DNA of 64,000 nucleotides, from contig NZ_UPHU01000001.1 in NCBI RefSeq assembly GCF_900566075.1, forward strand, positions 558,001-622,000. Reading direction: 5' to 3'. The stretch comes from Mycobacterium pseudokansasii (GTDB lineage Bacteria; Actinomycetota; Actinomycetes; Mycobacteriales; Mycobacteriaceae). This document shows positions 1 through 13,600 of the stretch, piece after piece (position 1 is the stretch's first letter; every line of letters begins with the position of its first letter). The notes under the pieces were generated by a model. It had not been told where the DNA came from, ran no database searches, and saw only the letters and a program-made list of their open reading frames with translations. The position numbers and the translations under genes were made by a program.

Positions 1-24
1 GTGGGCAAGTGGCCGCCGCACCCG

Positions 25-50
25 GGAACAAGACGGTGGCACCCGCCGTT
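25..50 (+). promoter_or_regulatory. SigH-type promoter upstream of dnaK
   Basis: GGAAC at 25-29 and GTT at 48-50 are separated by 18 bp, matching the mycobacterial SigH/SigE consensus GGAA(C/T)-N16-20-GTT. In M. tuberculosis dnaK is a known SigH target (established). Position and spacing make this the likely thiol/heat-stress promoter of the dnaK operon; assignment here is inference from the motif. Confidence 0.65.
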
Positions 51-64
51 AACATGTTCAACAA

Positions 65-85
65 GTTGAGTGAATTCGACTCAAC
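65..85 (+). promoter_or_regulatory. HspR-binding HAIR box 1 (dnaK operon)
   Basis: GTTGAGT-N7-ACTCAAC is a perfect 7-7-7 inverted repeat. It matches the HAIR operator consensus CTTGAGT-N7-ACTCAAG bound by HspR in actinobacteria. It lies directly upstream of a TTGACA element at 91-96, so HspR (encoded last in the operon) should occlude the promoter at normal temperature. Confidence 0.85.
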
Positions 86-90
86 CCTGT

Positions 91-119
91 TTGACACCAA
101 GTCCCCTTGGGAGCAGGCT
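91..119 (+). promoter_or_regulatory. Candidate housekeeping promoter of dnaK
   Basis: TTGACA at 91-96 is a perfect -35. The hexamer 17 bp downstream (CAGGCT, 114-119) is only a weak -10. The element is sandwiched between the two HAIR boxes, the layout expected for HspR-repressed transcription. Transcription start is not shown by sequence alone. Confidence 0.5.
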
Positions 120-138
120 TGAGCGGGGTTCACTCAGC
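118..138 (+). promoter_or_regulatory. HspR-binding HAIR box 2 (dnaK operon)
   Basis: CTTGAGC-N7-ACTCAGC resembles the HAIR consensus with one mismatch in each half. It overlaps the presumed -10/start region of the dnaK promoter, about 45 bp before the start codon. Two boxes around one promoter suggest cooperative HspR/DnaK-assisted repression. Confidence 0.75.
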
Positions 139-180
139 ATAGTGCAGTACAGAAGGTCTACCTACTCAGGAGGAATCACC

Positions 181-2042
<1,862 letters not shown>

Positions 2043-2046
<4 letters not shown>

Positions 2047-2708
2047 CCGAAAGCAACCCACACGAACAGGTGACGGTCACCGACAAGCGGCGCATCGATC
2101 CGGAAACGGGCGAGGTACGCCATGTCCCTCCCGGCGATACGCCGGGAGGGACGGTACCCGCAAGCTCGGCGGTCGGCACCGACAAACTGGCGGAAAAGGT
2201 TTCCGAGCTGACGGCCGATCTGCAACGGGTGCAGGCCGACTTCGCCAACTATCGCAAGCGTGCGCTGCGTGACCAGCAGGCCGCGGCGGACCGGGCCAAG
2301 GCCGCCGTTGTCAGCCAATTGCTGCATGCGGTGGACGACATCGAGCGGGCGCGCAAGCACGGAGACCTGGATTCCGGGCCGCTGAAGGCCGTCGCCGACA
2401 AGCTGATGAGCGCGTTGACCGGCCTGGGGCTGAAGCCATTTGGTGCCGAGGGCGAGGATTTCGACCCGGTGCTGCACGAGGCGGTGCAGCACGAGGGCGG
2501 TGGCGGACAAGACGCCAAGCCGGTGATCGGAACCGTCATGCGGCAGGGCTACCAGCTCGGTGAGCATGTTCTGCGAAATGCCCTGGTCGCCGTCGTCGAC
2601 ACGGTTGCCGACGACACGGCCGAATCGGACGCTCCGCCCGCGGCCGACGGCCCCGTCGAAACCGAGCAGCCCGACACGAGCGATAACGCCGACGTGCCCG
2701 GTGAATAA
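2043..2708 (+). CDS. grpE: Nucleotide exchange factor GrpE
   Basis: Releases ADP from DnaK to reset its peptide-binding cycle. 221 residues: a charged, disordered N-terminus, a long helical stretch (about residues 45-95, with [20 protein letters not shown]) expected to form the parallel coiled-coil dimer, then the compact beta domain that contacts DnaK (NALVAVVDT near the end). The GTG start at 2043 overlaps the dnaK TGA as GTGA. An acidic tail follows the beta domain. Co-regulated with dnaK by HspR and SigH (inference from the shared operon). Confidence 0.98.
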
Positions 2709-2766
2709 GGCCGAGAATCACAGGCGAGTCAAAACTACGGAGACGAAGGTGAGGAGGTGACGCAAC

Positions 2767-3954
2767 ATGGCCCAGCGAGAATGGGTCGAGAAGGACTTCT
2801 ATAAGGAGCTTGGCGTCTCCTCTGACGCTACCGCTGAAGAAATCAAGCGGGTGGCTCGTAAGCTGCTCGCCGAGAATCATCCCGACCGGAACCCGGGCAA
2901 CAAGGCGGCCGAGGATCGCTACAAGGCAGTCTCCGAGGCAAAGGAAGTGCTCACCGATCCGGCCAAGCGCAAGGAGTACGACGAAACGCGCCGGCTTTTT
3001 GCCGGCGGCGGTTTCGGCGGCCGTAGGTTCGACGCCGGCGGTTTCGGGGGTTTCGGGGGAGGCGGCTACGGCTCCGATGGCGCCGAGTTCAACCTCAATG
3101 ATTTGTTCGACGCCGCCAGCCGTTCCGGCGGGACCAATATCGGTGACTTGTTCGGCGGGTTGTTCGGCCGCGGGGGCAGCGCCCGTCCCAGTCGGCCGCG
3201 ACGCGGCAACGACCTGGAGACCGAGACCGAGCTTGATTTCGTTGAGGCCGCCAAGGGCGTGGCGATGCCGTTGCGGCTGACCAGTCCGGCGCCGTGCACC
3301 AACTGCCACGGCAGCGGAGCGCGGCCGGGCACCAGCCCTAAGGTGTGTCCGACCTGCAACGGCGCCGGGGTAATCAACCGGAATCAGGGCGCGTTCGGCT
3401 TCTCCGAGCCCTGCACCGATTGCCGGGGTAGCGGCTCGATCATCGAGCACCCGTGTGATGAGTGCAAAGGCACTGGCGTCACCACCCGTACCCGCACCAT
3501 CAATGTGCGGATCCCGCCGGGAGTCGAGGACGGACAGCGGATCAGATTGCCCGGCCAAGGCGAAGCCGGGTTGCGCGGTGCGCCGTCGGGAGACCTGTAT
3601 GTGACGGTGCATGTTCGACCGCACCCCGTGTTCGGGCGCGACGGTGATGACCTGACCGTGACCGTTCCGGTCAGCTTTACCGAATTGGCTTTGGGTTCAA
3701 CACTTTCCGTGCCGACGCTGGATGGGACCGTCGGCGTTCGGGTGCCGAAGGGCACCGCCGACGGTCGCATCTTGCGGGTGCGCGGACGTGGCGTGCCCAA
3801 GCGCAGCGGCGGTAGCGGCGACCTGCTCGTCACGGTGAAGGTGGCCGTTCCGCCGAATTTGGAAGGCGCCGCCGAAGAGGCACTTCAGGCTTACGCGGCG
3901 GCCGAGCGGTCCAGCGGGTTCAACCCCAGGGCCGGTTGGGCGGGTAATCGCTGA
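2767..3954 (+). CDS. dnaJ1: Chaperone protein DnaJ1 (type I Hsp40)
   Basis: Stimulates DnaK ATP hydrolysis and delivers substrates. 395 residues with the complete type I layout: J domain with HPD at residues 38-40, a Gly/Phe-rich linker (about 75-140), four zinc-binding CxxCxGxG repeats ([32 protein letters not shown]), then two beta-sandwich substrate domains. A strong GAGGAGG lies about 8 nt before the ATG. The stop overlaps the hspR ATG (TGATG). The 58-bp gap after grpE holds no recognisable terminator, so this is the third operon gene. Confidence 0.98.
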   Translation: MAQREWVEKDFYKELGVSSDATAEEIKRVARKLLAENHPDRNPGNKAAEDRYKAVSEAKEVLTDPAKRKEYDETRRLFAGGGFGGRRFDAGGFGGFGGGGYGSDGAEFNLNDLFDAASRSGGTNIGDLFGGLFGRGGSARPSRPRRGNDLETETELDFVEAAKGVAMPLRLTSPAPCTNCHGSGARPGTSPKVCPTCNGAGVINRNQGAFGFSEPCTDCRGSGSIIEHPCDECKGTGVTTRTRTINVRIPPGVEDGQRIRLPGQGEAGLRGAPSGDLYVTVHVRPHPVFGRDGDDLTVTVPVSFTELALGSTLSVPTLDGTVGVRVPKGTADGRILRVRGRGVPKRSGGSGDLLVTVKVAVPPNLEGAAEEALQAYAAAERSSGFNPRAGWAGNR

Positions 3955-4325
3955 TGGCCAAGAAGGACGAGTCTCGGACGTTTCTGATCTCGGTGGCTGC
4001 CGAGCTGGCCGGAATGCACGCGCAAACGTTGCGCACCTATGACCGGCTGGGTTTGGTCAGTCCGAGGCGCACTTCGGGTGGGGGGCGGCGCTATTCGGAG
4101 CGGGACGTCGACCTGCTGCGTCAGGTGCAGCATCTCTCGCAGGACGAGGGCGTCAATCTCGCCGGCATCAAGCGCATCATCGAGCTGACGAATCAGGTGG
4201 AAGCGCTGCAGGCGAGGGTCAAGGAAATGGCCGAGGAATTGGCGGTCCTGCGCGCCAATCAACGTCGTGAGCTTGCGGTGTTGCCTAAGAGCACGGCCCT
4301 CGTCCTCTGGCAACCGCGCCGGTGA
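3954..4325 (+). CDS. hspR: Heat-shock repressor HspR (MerR family)
   Basis: Autorepressor of the dnaK operon that binds HAIR inverted repeats. 123 residues: an N-terminal MerR-type winged helix-turn-helix (SVAAELAGMHAQTLRTYDRLGLV, with the conserved R-x-Y-D), a wing containing GGGRRYSERDV, and a C-terminal coiled coil (about 80-110). It binds operators found here upstream of dnaK (65-138) and clpB (17,981). Its ATG overlaps the dnaJ1 stop, so repressor output tracks chaperone translation. DnaK is known to act as its co-repressor in Streptomyces; inferred here. Confidence 0.98.
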   Translation: MAKKDESRTFLISVAAELAGMHAQTLRTYDRLGLVSPRRTSGGGRRYSERDVDLLRQVQHLSQDEGVNLAGIKRIIELTNQVEALQARVKEMAEELAVLRANQRRELAVLPKSTALVLWQPRR

Positions 4326-4630
4326 GCCGACGGCGCCGTTCGCTCGCCCGCTCACGTCCTTCCGGCCGACTACCGGTGATCGTCCTCGGAATACCGGTAC
4401 GGGAACGTAACGCCTCAACCACCGCCTGGCCGGCCGTCATCGCGGTGACAATTTTTCCAGAAAATATCGACAATGTGGTCTCGTTGTGCCATTCAATGAT
4501 GGTCGGCCGCTCATCGGTACGATCCACATCGGGTAGAACCGTGCGCACGCTCAGCAGCGAACCGACGTGGCCCCACGTAGGCGTGCTGCGAGACCGGCGG
4601 TGTTCGGTCGGTCGCGTCTCATCTGTTCGG
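4326..4630. other. Intergenic region between convergent hspR and PPE-MPTR gene
   Basis: About 305 bp with no convincing gene on either strand. On the minus strand an ATG at 4,440 opens a frame starting MTAGQAVVEALRSR, which resembles the first helix of thiamine-diphosphate enzymes, but the similarity ends after about 20 residues; at most a remnant. H37Rv has the short PPE7 gene at this point, absent here. Confidence 0.5.
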
Positions 4631-7600
4631 TTACGGCAGCCTGACGTTATGGAAGAAGCCGGACACTTGGGTGCCGATGTTTGCGACGCCGGATACAAAT
4701 GCCTGCGTCGCGAGATCCACTGTGCTGGTATTGAATATGCCCGAGATGGTGTTGCCCTTGTTCAACAGACCCGATGCCAGCGCGCCGTAGTTGAAGAAGC
4801 CCGAGTCCTCCAGTCCGCCGGCGTTCCAGATACCCGAATGGTTCGTGCCGGTGTTGATGATTCCCGATAGACCAGCGCCTGAGTTGAAGAAACCGGACGA
4901 CGCGCCACTGCCATAATTGAAGAAGCCCGACGACGGAGTCGTCGTTGAATTGAAGAATCCCGGTCCCTGGACGAAGTCAAAACCGAAGGTGTATGGGCCC
5001 GCGGTGCCATCGCCGGACTTTTCGAAGGTTGTGCGAACGATGTCATCGATATGAATTGGAGTCGATAGCACATTTGCGGGAATTGTCCAAGGGCCTATGT
5101 CACCGTCATAGACGGTGATATTTATTCCGGGCCATTGGTGCAAAACGACTTTGATCCGGATCTTGGAAATGGTGAACGCATCCTGGGTGATTTCGTTGAT
5201 GGTGCCCTGGATTGGTAGTTCGACGAGGCCATGGACGTCGCCCTGGTACGGGAATTCGGGAATGGTGACCTTGTAGGAGAGCTGAACCAAACCTTGGTAA
5301 TCGCCTCGCCAGAGGAAGCCGTTGTTGTAGTTGCCCGAGTTGAAGGCGCCGGTGTTGACGTCACCGGTGTTGCCGATGCCGGTGTTGTAGTCGCCCGCGT
5401 TCAAGTAGCCCGTGTTGTACATGCCGGAGTTAAAGCCGCCCGAGTTGTGGTCTGCGCTGTTGAAGCTGCCCGTGTTCGTTTCGCCCGCGTTGTAGAAACC
5501 GGTGTTGTAGTTGCCGGAGTTGGCGATGCCCGTGTTGGCGGTGCCTGAGTTGAACCATCCGGTGTTGGTGCTACCGGTGTTGCCGATGCCGGTGTTGTAG
5601 TTGCCGGAGTTGCCGATGCCCCAGTTTCCGGTGCCCGAGTTACCGATGCCGATGTTGTTGGTTCCGGAATTGAACAACCCGATGTTGCCGCTGCCGGAGT
5701 TGAGGGCGCCAAAGCCGCGCTGGTTGTCGCCGGTGAGCCCAAAACCGATATTTCCGTTGCCGTTGTTCCCGAAGCCGATATTGCCGTCTCCGGTGTTGCC
5801 CCAGCCGAAGTTGTGGCTTCCGGTGTTGCCCATCCCGGTGTTGTTCAACCCCGCCGTCAACGAGCTACCGACATTTCCGAACCCGATGTTGCCGCTGCCG
5901 ATGTTGCCGTTGCCGAAGTTTTCGCTGCCGATGTTGCCGTTGCCGACGTTGTGGTCGCCGATGTTGGCGTTGCCCAGGTTGAGGTTGCCGATATTTCCGT
6001 TGCCGAGGTTGTCGTTGCCGATGTTGGCGCTGCCGAAATTCACGATGCCATGGTTGGCCAGCCCGACGTTGAAAACCGTGCTCGTTCCGTCGCGGAAGAA
6101 GCCCGCCAGGTCGGCGCCGATGTTTTGGAATCCCGAAACATGGGCGGGGGTGGACAGGTCCAACGAGCTGGTGTTGAACAGGCCCGACATGGTGTCGCCG
6201 AGGTTCGCCAGGCCCGACAGCGCCGAGCCCCAGTTCTTGATCCCCGAGCTTCCGAGGCTTCCGAAGGACACGTTCTGCCAGCCCGAATTGTTCGCACCGA
6301 CATTGAAGAAGCCCGACGAGCTGCCCGTGCCGGCGTTGAAGAAACCCGACGACGGCAGCCCGGTGGCGTTGAAGTATCCCGGGCTGGCCGGGATGTCGAT
6401 GAGCGGAATGTAGATGGGGCCGACGCTGCCGTTGCCGCCGATGTCGACCACCGGCGAACCGTTGGAGCCGCCGAAATGCAAGTTCACCGCGGGGCTGGCG
6501 ATGCTGAAGGAGATGGCTGATATCGAGATGGGTCCAACCGTGCCTTCGACTTTGCCGCCGAGATGGTCGTTGAGTCCGCTGAAGGGAATCGTCGGAATGG
6601 TGAAGGCGTCGATGTTGGCCGGGGTGATGGTGGCGGTTAGCGGGATATCGCCGAATACGGAGAAGTCGAAGTACCCGGTGATTTCGGAGACGGTGATGGT
6701 GTGGTTGAGTCCGTAGAGGCCTTGGGAGTTGCCGCGCCAGAGTAGGCCGTTGTCCATGTCGCCGGTGATGAAGGCGCCGGTGTCGAGGGTGCCGGCGTTG
6801 GCGATGCCGGTGCTGTAGGTGCCGGTGTTGAACCAGCCGGTGTTGTGTCCGCCGGGGTTGGCGATGCCGGTGTTGGTGGTGCCGGTGTTGTACCAGCCGC
6901 TGTTGTAGCTGCCGGCGTTGGCCGCGCCGGTGTTGACCGCCCCGGAGTTGAACCATCCGGTGTTGGTGGTGCCGGTGTTGGCGATGCCGGTGTTGTAGCT
7001 ACCGGAGTTGGCGATGCCGAAGTTGCCGCTGCCGGAATTGAACACGCCGACGTTGTTGGCACCGGAGTTGAACAGGCCCCAGTTGTTGGTGCCGGAGTTC
7101 CATCCGCCGAACCCGACCTGATGATCACCGCTAAGCCCGACACCGATATTGCCGGTGCCGGTATTGGCCAAGCCGATATTGCCCACCCCGGTGTTGGCCC
7201 AGCCCAGGTTGTGGCTGCCGGTGTTGGCGATCCCGATGTTGTCGAGCCCCACGACCACCGCGTCACCGGTGTTGGCGAACCCGATGTTGGCGCTGCCGAT
7301 ATTGGCGCTGCCCAGATTGTGCTCGCCGATATTGGCGCTGCCCAGGTTGTAGTCACCGACATTGCCGCTGCCGATGTTGAAGCTGCCCAGGTTGCCCCAG
7401 CCCACATTGAGCTGACCCACGTTGCCCAGCCCGGCGTTGAACACCGTGCCCGCCGCGCTGTGCAACACCCCCGACAGATCGGTGCCGATGTTGGCCACCC
7501 CGGAAACCTGGGCCACGCTGGCCAGATCCACGGTGCTGGTGTTGTACCAACCCGAGATGGTGTTTCCCAGATTGGCCACCCCCGACTGCAACGCACCGAC

Positions 7601-10600
7601 ATTGCGCCACCCCGAATTCCCCAACACCCCCGTCGAGAAATTCTGCCACCCCGAATTGTTGGCCCCGAAATTACCGAACCCCGACGAACTACCCGACCCA
7701 CTATTGAAAAACCCCGACGACGGACCACTCGTCGAATTCCCAAAACCGGGCTGTGCGGGAATATCTATGAACGTCACGTTGATGGGGCCCACGCCGCTGG
7801 TGAGAACGGCAGCTACCGACGTCGTCGGTGAGCCGATTTGGGCGGTCAGCTGGGGCAGGACGCCGGTAATGGTGGGGATGACGATGGGCCCGATGTCCAC
7901 GCTGAGATAGTCCGAGTTCAAGACGCTCACCTTGAACTCTGGAATGGTGAAGCCGGTTACGTTCAGGTCCGTGATGCCGAGATTGAGTGGAATGTTCACC
8001 GGCAGACCCAAACCCAGATTCAGCAGCGGGAATTCGGGAATATAGATTCCGGCCCTGAAGCCAACCAGACCTTGGTAATCGCCCCGCCACAGGAAGCCGT
8101 TGTTGTAGTTACCGGCGATGAGAACGCCGGTGTTGACGTCGCCCGAATTGAGCAACCCAGTGTTGTAGTCGCCCGTGTTGAACCAGCCGGTGTTGTAGTC
8201 GCCGGGGTTGGCGATGCCGGTGTTGGTGTTGCCGGTGTTGTAGGAGCCGGTGTTGTAGTCGCCGGGGTTGGCGATGCCGGTGTTGACGCCGCCGGTGTTG
8301 AAGAAGCCGGTGTTGACGCTGCCGGTATTGGTGATGCCGGTGTTGTAGTTGCCCAGGTTCCCGTAGCCCCAGTTGCCGACACCCGGGTTGCCGATACCGG
8401 TGTTGGCGGTGCCCGCGTTGCCGATGCCGACGTTGCCCGTGCCCGAGTTTCCGATCCCGACGTTTCCGGTGCCCGAGTTGAACAGGCCGATGTTGTTGGT
8501 GCCCGAGTTGAACAAGCCGCTGTTGCCGCTACCTGAGTTCAGCGTGCCGAACCCGATCTGGCCCGTGCCGGTGAGACCAATGCCTATGTTGCCGGTCCCG
8601 GTATTCCCGAAGCCGATATTGGAGTTACCGGCATTTCCCAAACCGACATTGAGGTCGCCCAGGTTTCCGAGGCCGACGTTGTTAGTGCCCAGGTTCCCCA
8701 GGCCGATATTGTGACTGCCCCAGTTACCCGGACCGACGTTGCCGCTGCCCCAGTTTCCAGAGCCGATATTGCCGTCGCCGAAGTTCCCGAAGCCGACGTT
8801 GTAGCTGCCGACGTTTCCACTTCCCAGGTTGTAGCTGCCGTCGTTTCCGCTGCCCACGTCGAAGCTGCCCTGGTTGGCAAATCCTAGGTTGATGTTCGAC
8901 ACACCGTTGAAAAGACCCGAAATGTGGCTGCCGGTGTTTCCGATGCCGGAAACGTCGGCAGGTGTTGCGAGACTTGCCGTGGCGGTGTTCAGGAAACCCG
9001 AAACGGTATTGCCCAAGTTGGACACGCCCGATAGCAGGTCGCCCAGGTTCTTGTACCCGGAGATTCCCGAGCTGCCGGACGCTGCGTTCCAGAACCCAGA
9101 CAGGTTGGCGCCGACGTTGCCGATTCCCGATGAGCTTCCGTTGCCTGAGTTGAAAAAACCTGACGACGGTACCGCGGTCGAGTTCCCGAAGCCTGGAGCC
9201 GCCGGGATGTGGACAATCGGGATCCTGATGGGTCCGATGCTGCCGGGACCGCTGAGTTCCAGAACAGAACTGGGTGAGCCGAGAGTCCCGGAAAACGATG
9301 GCAGGTCAATATAAATGTTGGGAACGGTGATCGGGCCGACGCTGACTGCTTCCAACTTCAGAAAGCCGAGTATTTTGACATCGGCGGTGTATTTGGGGAG
9401 CGTGAAGCTCTCCAGAACAAGGGAGCCAAATGTGCCGCTGAATGGGAGATTGGCCGGTACCTGAAGCTCCAGATACGCCGGGATGGCGGTGTCGGGAATG
9501 ACGATCTCGTAGTCGATCGCCACCAGGCCCTGGTAGTCACCGCGCCATAACACGCCGTTGGAGTAGCTGCCCAGGTTGAAGGCGCCGGTGTCGACGTTGC
9601 CCGAATTCGCCAGGCCGGTGTTGTAGTCGCCGGTGTTCAGGTAGCCCGAATTGTAGTTGCCGGCGTTGAATCCAAGCGTGTTGAAACTGCCGGCGTTGAA
9701 ACTTCCGGAGTTGTAGTGCCCGGCGTTGACCATACCCGTATTGACGTTGCCGGCATTGAAGAGGCCGGTGTTGACATCACCGGCGTTAAGCAAACCGGTG
9801 TTGATATGGCCGGAGTTGCCGATGCCCCAGTTACCGGTGCCCGAGTTTGCGATGCCGACGTTACCGGTGCCGGAGTTGAACAGGCCGATGTTGTTGGCGC
9901 CCGAGTTGAACAAGCCGCTGTTGCCGCTACCTGAGTTCAGCGCGCCGAACCCGACCTGTCCCGTGCCGGTAAGGCCGATGCCGATATTGCCGGTGCCGCT
10001 GTTGCCGAAGCCGATATTGGCGTCGCCGGCGTTTCCGAAACCGGCGTTGTAATCGCCCAAGTTCCCGAGGCCGAAGTTGTTCGCACCCAGGTTCCCAAGG
10101 CCGATATTGCAGCTGCCCAAGTTCGCGGAGCCGACGTTGTAATCACCCACGTTGCTGGGACCGAGGTTATAGAGCCCAATATTACCGCTACCAAAGTTGT
10201 AGCTGCCGCTGTTGCCCGAGCCGAGGTTGTAGTCCCCGATATTGCCGAAACCGATATTCATGTCACCGATGTTGCCGAGGCCGACGTTAAAGTCGGTGGC
10301 ATCGGTGATGTAGTCGCGGAAGAAGCCCGCCAGGTTGGTGCCGACGTTTTGGAATCCGGAAACGTTGGCCGGGGTGGACAGGCCCGCTGTGCTGGTGTTG
10401 AACAGGCCCGACATGGTGTTGCCCAGGTTCGCCAGGCCCGACAGCGCCGAGCCCCAGTTCTTGATCCCTGAGTTTCCGACGCTTCCGAAGGATACGTTCT
10501 GCCAACCCGAATTGTTCGCACCGACATTGAAGAATCCCGATGAGCTGCCCGTGCCGGTGTTGAAGAAGCCCGACGACGGCAGGCTGGTCGAATTCCCGTA

Positions 10601-13600
10601 GCCGGGCACCATGCCGAAATTGAAAATGGTGATGTCGAAGGGGCCGATAGTGCCGTACCCGGTGATAGGTAGCAAAGTGCCCGGCGATCCGATGGTTCCT
10701 TGCGGCGCGGGTATCGGACTGGCCAGCGTGATTTGCGGGATGTACAGAGCGTTGATCGTGCCTACCAGCGCCGGGATCGGACCGATGTGGTTGGTGAATC
10801 CGAAGGGAATATCGCTGATGGTCATACCGCTATAAACGGTGTTGCCGTCGAAGGCCGTGGTAATGGGGATATCGATGAAGAGCGTTCCGGCCACGTTGAC
10901 CGGAATTTGGGGCACATGAATCGTGTAATTGCCGCCGTAGAGGCCTTGGGAGTTGCCGCGCCAGAGTAGGCCGTTGTCCATGTCGCCGGTGATGAAGGCG
11001 CCGGTGTCGAGGGTGCCGGCGTTGGCGATGCCGGTGCTGTAGGTGCCGGTGTTGAACCAGCCGGTGTTGTGTCCGCCGGGGTTGGCGATGCCGGTGTTGG
11101 TGGTGCCGGTGTTGTACCAGCCGCTGTTGTAGCTGCCGGCGTTGGCCGCGCCGGTGTTGACCGCCCCGGAGTTGAACCATCCGGTGTTGGTGGTGCCGGT
11201 GTTGGCGATGCCGGTGTTGTAGCTACCGGAGTTGGCGATGCCGAAGTTGCCGCTGCCGGAATTGAACACGCCGACGTTGTTGGCACCGGAGTTGAACAGG
11301 CCCCAGTTGTTGGTGCCGGAGTTCCATCCGCCGAACCCGACCTGATGATCACCGCTAAGCCCGACACCGATATTGCCGGTGCCGGTATTGGCCAAGCCGA
11401 TATTGCCCACCCCGGTGTTGGCCCAGCCCAGGTTGTGGCTGCCGGTGTTGGCGATCCCGATGTTGTCGAGCCCCACGACCACCGCGTCACCGGTGTTGGC
11501 GAACCCGATGTTGGCGCTGCCGATATTGGCGCTGCCCAGATTGTGCTCGCCGATATTGGCGCTGCCCAGGTTGTAGTCACCGACATTGCCGCTGCCGATG
11601 TTGAAGCTGCCCAGGTTGCCCCAGCCCACATTGAGCTGACCCACGTTGCCCAGCCCGGCGTTGAACACCGTGCCCGCCGCGCTGTGCAACACCCCCGACA
11701 GATCGGTGCCGATGTTGGCCACCCCGGAAACCTGGGCCACGCTGGCCAGATCCACGGTGCTGGTGTTGTACCAACCCGAGATGGTGTTTCCCAGATTGGC
11801 CACCCCCGACTGCAACGCACCGACATTGCGCCACCCCGAATTCCCCAACACCCCCGTCGAGAAATTCTGCCACCCCGAATTGTTGGCCCCGAAATTACCG
11901 AACCCCGACGAACTACCCGACCCACTATTGAAAAACCCCGACGACGGACCACTCGTCGAATTCCCAAAACCCGGTGCCGCGGCGATATTGATGATGGGGA
12001 TAGTCCGGCCCTCGAGGGCGCCGTGGATAGATATCTCAATCGCAGTAGTGTGGCTGCCGGTAGTGAGGGTAACGTGAGGAGCGGAGATCGAAGACGTCGG
12101 AATGGTCATCGGGCCGAGGTAGAAGTTTCCGAAAGCCGTCTTGGGATAATAAAAGCCGGGAATGGTATATACCTGCCCGCCGAGATCATATACCTTGTAG
12201 ACCGGGATTCGGATCTCGAAATCGATGGGTACGGTCGGAGTGGTGATATTCAGGTTGACGGCGATCTGGCCCTGGTTGTCGGCACTGATGAAGAATCCAT
12301 TATTGAAATCGCCGGAGTTGAGCGCGCCGGTGTTGACGTTTCCGGTGTTGAACACGCCCGTGTTGTAGTCGCCGGGGTTGGACCATCCGGTGTTGTAGTC
12401 GCCGGGGTTATACCAGCCGGTGTTGAAGCTGCCCCGGTTGGCCGCGCCGGTGTTGTAGTCGCCCGTATTGGCGAAGCCGGTGTTGACGATGCCCGCGTTG
12501 AACACGCCCGTGTTGTAGCTGCCCGTATTGCCGATACCGGTATTGCCGGTGCCCGGGTTGCCGATCCCCCAGTTGCTGGTGCCGGTGTTGCCGACGCCGA
12601 CGTTGCCGGTGCCCGAATTGAACAGGCCGATGTTGTTGGCACCGGAGTTGAACAGGCCGATATTGTTGGTACCGGAGTTCAGGGCGCCGAACCCGACCTG
12701 GCCGGTGCCGGTGAGTCCGATGCCGATGTTGTTGGTGCCGGTATTGGCGAAGCCGACATTGTTGTCACCGCTATTGGCAAATCCGTGATTGCTGTCGCCG
12801 GCGTTCCAGAAGCCGACGTTGAATTCACCGAGGTTCGCCGGGCCGATATTGTGGCTGCCCAGATTTGCCGAGCCGATATTGTAGCTGCCCAGGTTTCCGA
12901 AGCCGGCATTGAAAAAGCCGGAATTCCCGCTGCCCAGGTTGGCGTCGCCGACATTTCCGCCGCCGAAGTTGACACTACCGACATTCCCGCTGCCGAAGTT
13001 GAAGCTGCCGAGGTTAGCATTGCCGAAATTCAGCCGGCCGTTGTTGGCGAAGCCGACATTGAAGTTCGAGGGCCCACCGAAGAAACCTGACATGTGGTTG
13101 CCGGTGTTCACCGCACCCGAGACAAGGGCCGCCGTGCCGAGGCTCAGCGTGCTCGCGTTGAAGAGGCCCGACATCGTGTTGCCCGTATTCACCAGCCCCG
13201 ACAGCAGAGCTCCGTAGTTGCCGATTCCGGTGTTGCCTTGGCTTCCGGTCGAGGAGTTGAAGAAGCCTGAATTGTTGGCGCCGGAGCTGAAGAATCCGGA
13301 TGCGCTGCCGGTGCCGGAATTGAAAAAACCCGAAGACGGGATGCTCGTCGTGTTGCCGATGCCGGGGCCACCGCCCTGGTAATCGCCCCGCCAGAAGAAG
13401 CCGTTGCTGTAACTGCCCGAGATGAAGGCCCCCGTATCAACGTTGCCCGCGTTGGCTATACCGGTGTTGTAGTTGCCGTAGTTCAGCCAGCCCGTGTTGT
13501 AGTCGCCGACGTTGAAGGCGCCCGTGTTGAAGCTGCCCGAGTTCCAGCTGCCGCTGTTATTGCCGCCGGAGTTGGCGATACCGGTGTTGACGATGCCGGA

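Noticed and set aside
70..180. N-terminal extension of dnaK to an upstream ATG
   Set aside because: It covers the promoter and HAIR boxes, lacks a ribosome-binding site and is absent from Hsp70 proteins.
11069..13090. Plus-strand open frame of 673 codons within the PPE-MPTR gene (GVGDAGV-like repeats)
   Set aside because: It is the antisense of NxGxGN repeats; its repetitiveness follows from the real gene, and no ribosome-binding site is present.
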